In this document: positions 58,601 to 64,000 of the stretch, piece by piece | How the letters are laid out: each line of letters opens with the position of its first letter | Position numbering within the stretch: the first letter of the stretch is position 1 | Assembly: GCF_009727055.1 (NCBI RefSeq) | Contig: NC_052358.1 | Location: forward strand, 46,401,442-46,465,441 | DNA length: 64,000 bases | Reading direction: 5' to 3' | From: Benincasa hispida | Lineage: Eukaryota > Streptophyta > Magnoliopsida > Cucurbitales > Cucurbitaceae | Program-made: the position numbers and the translations under genes | Notes under the pieces: generated by a model | What the model was told of the DNA's origin: nothing | Seen by the model: only the letters and a program-made list of their open reading frames with translations | Databases searched by the model: none

Positions 58601-58750
58601 AATCTTTTTGAACACTTAGAATTTCCTTCTCTTAATGTAGGATTTAACTTATACTTAGTTAATTTTCTAACGACTTTTTTACACCAAATCCAATTGTTTA
58701 GATTATAAATTTGTTCAACTCAAATACCCTTTTAAAGTTGGGTTGTTACG
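55618..58750 (-). mobile_element. Large Ty3-type LTR with CTAG/ATCG-rich block
   Basis: The left end is TGTCATACCCTGCCCCGAG and the right end TTGGGTTGTTACG (expected ACA). Landmarks near 55880-55970 (complement of TTGAGCTTTGTAGCTTACG) match the 3' part of the solo LTR at 36637-38724 in the opposite orientation, so it is read as minus. About 3.1 kb, non-coding, and it may include insertions. No matching target duplication was found. Confidence 0.6.
57690..58335. repeat. Irregular ATCGTCTAG/CATCGCCTAG repeat block
   Basis: About 650 bp dominated by variants of (C/T)ATCG(T/C)(C/T)TAG(C/T)G, for example CCATCGTCTAGTG, CTATCGTCTAGCG and CACGATCGTCTATC, at roughly 10-25 bp spacing. The same core is found in LTR B clusters (CGATCGTCTAG). 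Confidence 0.8.
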
Positions 58751-59164
58751 ATTAAACTCGGATGATTTATTTAAATTTTTATTCTAAAAAGAAAGTAAAA
58801 TGTTAATATGTAAAATTTGATTTAATTATTTTCATATATTGAACTAGAATTAAAACTTAATTTCAATTTTATATAGAAAAATTTTCTTTTCAATGTACTA
58901 AAAACCTATTTTTAAGAGTTATTACCGAAGCGTGATCAATACCTATTTTCATTTATTTTACAGAAACTAAATATATTCAAAGGACAAAAACTTCATGTAT
59001 TAAGAAAAAATAGCAATGCTTTAGAAAAACTAAAAAGGAAATTAGGTGTTGGAGTAAATGTAACCCTTGAAGTCACAGCATCTTCACAATTCTTCTACAT
59101 TGGTCCAAAAACATTTTGGAAATACCTTGAATCAACGAACAAAACAACAACAATCAATCAATTC
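58751..59164. other. Short stretch between two LTRs, nothing recognised
   Basis: AT-rich sequence with no gene, clear repeat or domain. Confidence 0.4.
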
Positions 59165-59234
59165 AAACACCACTACTAAGTAACCACGATATTCTCTATA
59201 GGGTGAGAATACAAGAGAGAGTTGTGGGCTTCTC

Positions 59235-59235
<1 letters not shown>

Positions 59236-59274
<39 letters not shown>
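59236..59274. repeat. (ATT)n microsatellite
   Basis: Twelve or so uninterrupted ATT units; it generates poly-Tyr and poly-Ile frames. Confidence 0.95.
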
Positions 59275-59275
<1 letters not shown>

Positions 59276-60197
59276 TGTCGAAAGGCAATAGTAAATTTTT
59301 TAGAGGAGAAAAAAAACTTGCAGAGAGAGATCACTTGGGAAGAAAAGGCAGAGATCAATCTTTTTGGAAAAAACTTAAGGGAGAAGAAGAAGAACGTTTT
59401 CCAACCTCCTAAAATCTCATGATAAAAAAACACGAGAGAATTAAGGGATAACTTCCTCCCTTTAAATTCAAATTTAAATTAAAAAACTATATTTTTAATT
59501 TAATTAATATAATCTAATTATATAATAACTAACTTATCATATAATATATATTATACTTATATGTTATATCAAATATAACATATAACCTATAGTTTATATT
59601 ATATCATATATAATATAACTTATAGTTTGAAATTCTCTAGTTCTAATATAAATCAAATTCATATTAAATTTAATCCATTGTTTTCATATGAATCCAATTC
59701 GTATATTTAATATTTGAATCATATTCAAATATTTATTCCTTTAAAAAACCTTTATATTATAATACATCAAATACATTATATTAACTATATCACATATAAT
59801 TAATTTATATTAATTATATCATATATAATTAATTTGAACAATTCAAATTAATACAAAATTAATTTGATTCTCAATAATCTCAATTAAGTTATTGAGGGGA
59901 CCTTATGGGCCTATAGATTAAAGCTCCAATGATACTTGGATAATCAATTAAACTCTTTAATTAAGTTAACCAACTTCCATTAACTACCGGTCACTCCACT
60001 AAAGACCGACAGCTGCACTCTTCGCACTATAGATATCTTTCTATGTCCATTGGATATAACCAATCAACGGTGCGTTGACTCTTTACAAATTGCTTATAAG
60101 TACAGTTGAGCCAAAATGACCATTCTACCCCTGTAGTTACATCTGACTCCTTAAGTACCATTGATCCCACTAATGAATAATAAGTCATAGTCCAACT

Positions 60198-62030
60198 TGA
60201 AGGAATTATGAAGTTCCGCAGCAGATGCGGGATCATCCCAATTTTACAATTTTCACAAAGTCACAAATTTAAATAACGTAATTATGCATTTAAACAAGAA
60301 ATGGCAGCATGCTTTGAAGGAAGGAATTAGGGAAGAGAACAACTTATTCTTGAAGCCAATAATCTTCATGTATTCCCTCAATTCGATCACGAACACTTCG
60401 ATCTGAATCTCAATCTCCAAAAAAACTTCTAACAAAACCAAATGGCCACCACCAAGAGGTCAACCTCTATATTCTCTTGGAATAAGAATCCAGGAGTTAT
60501 GGCTTTGAGTTTTGGGAAGAGGGAGAGAATTTGAGAGGGGGAAGAAAAAAACTTAATTTTCTTCTCTGTGTTCTTAGGAGGTTTTTCAGAGAAAATCACA
60601 AATAGACTTTCTCAACTATGAAGAAGACAATCGATAACCCCAAAACTAAACTCCTCCACTTACATGTTCTATCAAGAGAAAAACTAGGGGAGGGAGTTAT
60701 AACTCTCTTCTTTATTAAATTTAAAAAATTTAATTTAATTAATTACAATATATATAATTATATAATAACTACTTTATTATATAATATATATATTATACTA
60801 TATGTTATATCAAATATAACACATAAACTATAGTTATTATATTGTATCAAATACAATATAACCTATAATTTTATCTCTCTTAATAATACATGGTATTTAG
60901 TATAAATCACATTTAAACTAAATTTAATTATATCAATCTCATCCATAAAATTAGTATTTGAACCACATTGAAATACTTAATTCCTCTCAAAATAAATTTT
61001 ATGTTTTAATTTAATTAATTATATCATATATTATTCCCTAATTTGTACAATTCAAATTAATAAAAAAAATTAATTCTCAATTATTCCTATTGCACTTAGA
61101 GGGGGCCTTATGAACCTATAGATTGAAGACCCAATGGTACTTGGATAATTCATTAAACTCTTTAATTAAATTACCCAACATTCATTAACTGCCAATCATT
61201 TCTTTAAAGACCAGCAACTGCACTCTTCGCACTACAAATATATTTCTGTATCCATTGGATATAACCAGTCAACAATAAGTTATAGTCAACTATGATCAAA
61301 TCTCTCTTGGGGCAAGAGAGGGTGTGACCACATTGTTCAAGCCCCAAAATCAAGCCTTTGGGAGCAATTTATCTATTTACCCCGACATCAAGAAATGAGT
61401 GAATTTCATCTTATATAGCTGTGTTTCCAACTCCCCAATAAGACGAATTCCTAAAATGGTAGGCATATTGAGTCGGCAATATGGTCACTCTCACCCATGC
61501 AAGTCAAATGATCGCCTTCATAGGCAAGAGTTCAAAACTCACTCAGGATTCAGGTTATGTCACCTATGGTCATCCTGGTGAAATGTAAGTCTCTACTATT
61601 ATCGTCATTATATAATGAGACTAATCATTTCGTGGTCCGATTTTATATAAACTCTTTGTATTGGATATCCTGCTCACATGTCTCCATATGAATGATCAGG
61701 ATCATATCATTTGTAGCACTTTACAACAGTTGTAACATCTACAAAATGGGTCGTATCTGTAGTGTCACCAGGATAAGGTATCCAGTTTTACTCATCTACT
61801 ACAGAATATTTATGTTATCATTTAAACATGATTCACCTATATGTCTCTAAACATGATTCACCTGTATGTCTCTACATACATGTTTAAATTACATAAAATA
61901 ACCTAGGATCTTAGTTTATTGAATTGAGTGTATGCTCATAAAATAATAATTATTTTATTAATAACAATTTGTTTATACAAAGTTTAAAAACTACAAGAAT
62001 CAAGAGAGATTTAGGATACCAATCTCAACA
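60198..62030 (-). mobile_element. Solo LTR (A-like) with perfect CAACT TSD
   Basis: 1833 bp, starting TGAAGGAATTATGAAGTTCC and ending GGATACCAATCTCAACA, flanked by CAACT at 60193-60197 and 62031-62035. It has no internal domains. It is inserted in another A-like LTR in the same orientation. A short local duplication, AAACATGATTCACCTRTATG, occurs twice near 61830-61870. Confidence 0.85.
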
Positions 62031-62763
62031 CAACTATGATCAAACCTCTCTTGGGCCAGGAGAGGGTGTGGTGCCACATTGTTCAAGCCCCAAAATCAGC
62101 TTTAAGGGACTTGCTCTAACTACAAAAAAAGGAGTAAATTCCTTCTTGTGAAGCTGCTTTCCCAGCTCTCCAATAAGACTAATCCCTAAAATGGCAGGCA
62201 TATTGAGTCAGCGACATTAGCCACTCTCACACATGCAGATCAATAGACCGCCTTCATAGGCAGGAGTTCACAACTCACTCAAGATTCAGGTTAAGTCACC
62301 TATAGTCATTTTGGTGAAATGTAAGTCTCTTCTATCAATGGTGTTATATGGTGAGACTAGTCATTTCATGGTTCAATCTTATACAAACTCTTTGTATAGA
62401 ACATCCCCGCTCACATGTCGCCACATGAATGATTAGAATCAAATCATTTGTAATACTTTACAACAATTGTAACATCTACAAAGCGGGTCGTATTCGTAGT
62501 GTCACCAAGATAACGTACCTAGCCTTATCCATCTACTATAAACCGTTTAGTTTATCTTTTAAACATGATCCACTTGTATGTCTCCACATACATGTTTAAG
62601 TTAAAAAAGACAACCTTAAATCTTAATTTATTGCCTTTGTGGGTTCATGCTTCTAAATGTCAAATAAAATACTACTTGTTTTATTAAAAAAAATAAATAA
62701 ATTATTTGTACATTACAATTACAAACTACAGGACCCACGAGATTTAGGGCATCAATACCAACA

Positions 62764-64000
62764 ATTGTAACATTCCAAGACATATCATAGACAAGGTTAT
62801 AAACTTCATGGATATCTTCCTGGTTATCATGAACGTAGTAATCAACGTTCTACTCCTTCATCATCTTCCAAATCAGTAGAATCCTCTATTTCAGCAATTG
62901 CCAAATCTTGTTCTTCTGTTTCAGGTGATCCTATAGATTCTCTCAGCACTAAGCAGTGTCAAAACCTCTTAGCTATGTTGCAGACTCACTTGACCAAAGC
63001 AGCGTCCTCGGAAACTAGTCAAAGTACTCCTCATGTAGCAGGTATATGCTCATCAGTTTCACTTTTTGAATTTATGATTGACAGTTGGATTTTAGACTTG
63101 TATGCCTCGAGCCACATTTTTCAATCTTGCAAATATTTCCATGATTTAAAGGTTGTTTCAGGGTGTTTGTTTCATTACCTAATTCATCTCAAGTAATGTT
63201 GATTTTATGGGTGACATACGTCTCAATTAACACATTACATTGACTTATGTCTTATACATTCCTACTTTTGCCTTTAATCTTATATCCATCGCTACTTTAA
63301 CTCATCAATTGCCTCTTGTCGTTAAGTTTGAGGTGATTTCTGTGTTGTTCAGGACAAGTCTTCTTCGATAACGATTGGTAGGACTACCATTGCTCATGGA
63401 TTGTATTTTTTGGACATTTACCCCCAGTCAATGGCTACTGATTTTGTTTCGAATGTTACTTGTCCTGTTATTAGTTTTGATAATTGGCATGTCGTCTTGG
63501 TCATCCTTTTGTTAAACATATGACTGCTCTTAAGGATATGATTCATATTAATCCTAAGACTTTTATTCCCCTTGTCCTGTATGCCCCTTAGCTAATCAAA
63601 AGAAACTTTCTTTTGTATCACACAATCATGTTGCTACTCATATTTTTGAACTAATATATTGTGATATATAGGGACCTTATCCATATCCTTCTCATGATGG
63701 TTGTTGATACTTCTTAACCATTGTGGATTATCATTCTCGGTTTACTTAGACCTTTATGATGAAAACAAAAGGTGAGGCTTTGGTCATTGTACCTCGTTTT
63801 TTACTATGGTTAAAACTCAATTTGGTGTGCCCATTAAAGAATTTTAATCAGATAATGACCCTGAGTTGGCATTTATAAAATTCTTTCATTCTAAAGGTGT
63901 TCTCCATTAGCTTTCATGCGTGTTGCTCGACCTAAAAAAAATTCTGTTATTAAGTAGAAACATCAACATTTACTGAACGTTGCTCGATCTTTATATTTTT
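62764..64000 (+). pseudogene. Copia element D gag-integrase remnant, cut by window end
   Basis: Frames with many stops encode a Ser-rich gag end (about 62850-63000), a protease-like DSWILDLYASSHIF region (expected DSGAS), YVLYIPTFAFNLISI (pre-integrase, about 63255), and a Cys-rich CPLANQKKLSF. An integrase core with YCDI.GPYPYPSHDG, TIVDYHSRF and QSDND follows near 63660-63860. This lineage differs from A and C. It continues beyond 64000. Confidence 0.75.

Larger units (their letters stand above)
59165..62763 (-). mobile_element. A-like LTR (minus), interrupted by another LTR
   Basis: Its parts are about 59165-60197 and 62031-62763. Read on the minus strand it begins TGTTGGTATTGATGCCC and shares order with LTR A (CACATGTATGTAGAGACATA-type heads, CTTCACCA, TTAATTAAAGAG). 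Removing 60198-62030 plus one CAACT restores a continuous LTR. The left (3') end is fuzzy. An (ATT)n run lies inside. Confidence 0.72.

Noticed and set aside
55618..58750. Solo LTR with target duplication
   Set aside because: Flanks (run of T on the left, ATTAA on the right) do not match and the right terminus is ACG, so a clean solo-LTR insertion cannot be claimed.
59176..59433. Poly-Ile/poly-Tyr frames
   Set aside because: Produced by translation of the (ATT)n microsatellite.

Overview
This is plant nuclear DNA, AT-rich and intron-containing. It holds three recognisable host genes and a large amount of nested LTR-retrotransposon debris. Nothing prokaryotic is present. The protein sequences fit a dicot. 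The LTR and MITE sequences remind me of cucurbit genomes, but that is recollection and inference, not proof.

Genes. (1) 7185-13515, minus strand: a choline-transporter-like (CTL/SLC44, PNS1-like) membrane protein, three exons, 562 aa, with a 4.5 kb first intron that contains a LINE remnant. (2) 41020-42220, plus strand: a small single-domain rhodanese/sulfurtransferase of the STR16/STR18 type, six exons, 135 aa. (3) 42917-46531, minus strand: a secretory-pathway cyclophilin of the CYP21-1 type, seven exons, 223 aa, with all main catalytic residues. Genes 2 and 3 converge tail to tail, with 696 bp between their stop codons. All three reconstructions keep reading frame across GT/AG junctions read by eye.

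Layout. 1-7000 is gene-free: a TATCA/TGATA palindrome-rich block, a 0.5 kb purine tract, MITE-like elements, a nested inverted-repeat element and a Mutator-like TIR element with a 9-bp target duplication. 7185-13515 is the CTL gene. 15078-34748 is one old Copia element (family A). Its 5' LTR is truncated, its gag-pro-int is decayed and RT/RNase H is missing. It is filled with copies of a related LTR (family B) in both orientations and one Ty3-type solo LTR with a perfect GAGAG duplication. This block also contains a 25-N gap flanked by 1.86 kb of near-identical sequence, which looks like an unmerged contig overlap. 36637-38724 is a Ty3-type solo LTR with perfect AATTG duplication. 41020-46531 is the gene pair. 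48055-63 kb is a second nest: a Ty3-type LTR fragment, an LTR B fragment, a minus-strand Copia (family C) with decayed pol, another large Ty3-type LTR, two nested A-like LTRs (the inner with perfect CAACT duplication) and a decayed Copia integrase region running off the right edge.

The most unusual signal is a cluster of CGATCG-centred palindromes (core CTAAACGATCGTTTAG) in every family-B LTR that retains that region. A similar TATCGTCTAG-rich block occurs inside an otherwise unrelated Ty3-type LTR at about 57.7-58.3 kb. All coordinates and splice sites were read by eye; no alignment or database search was run.
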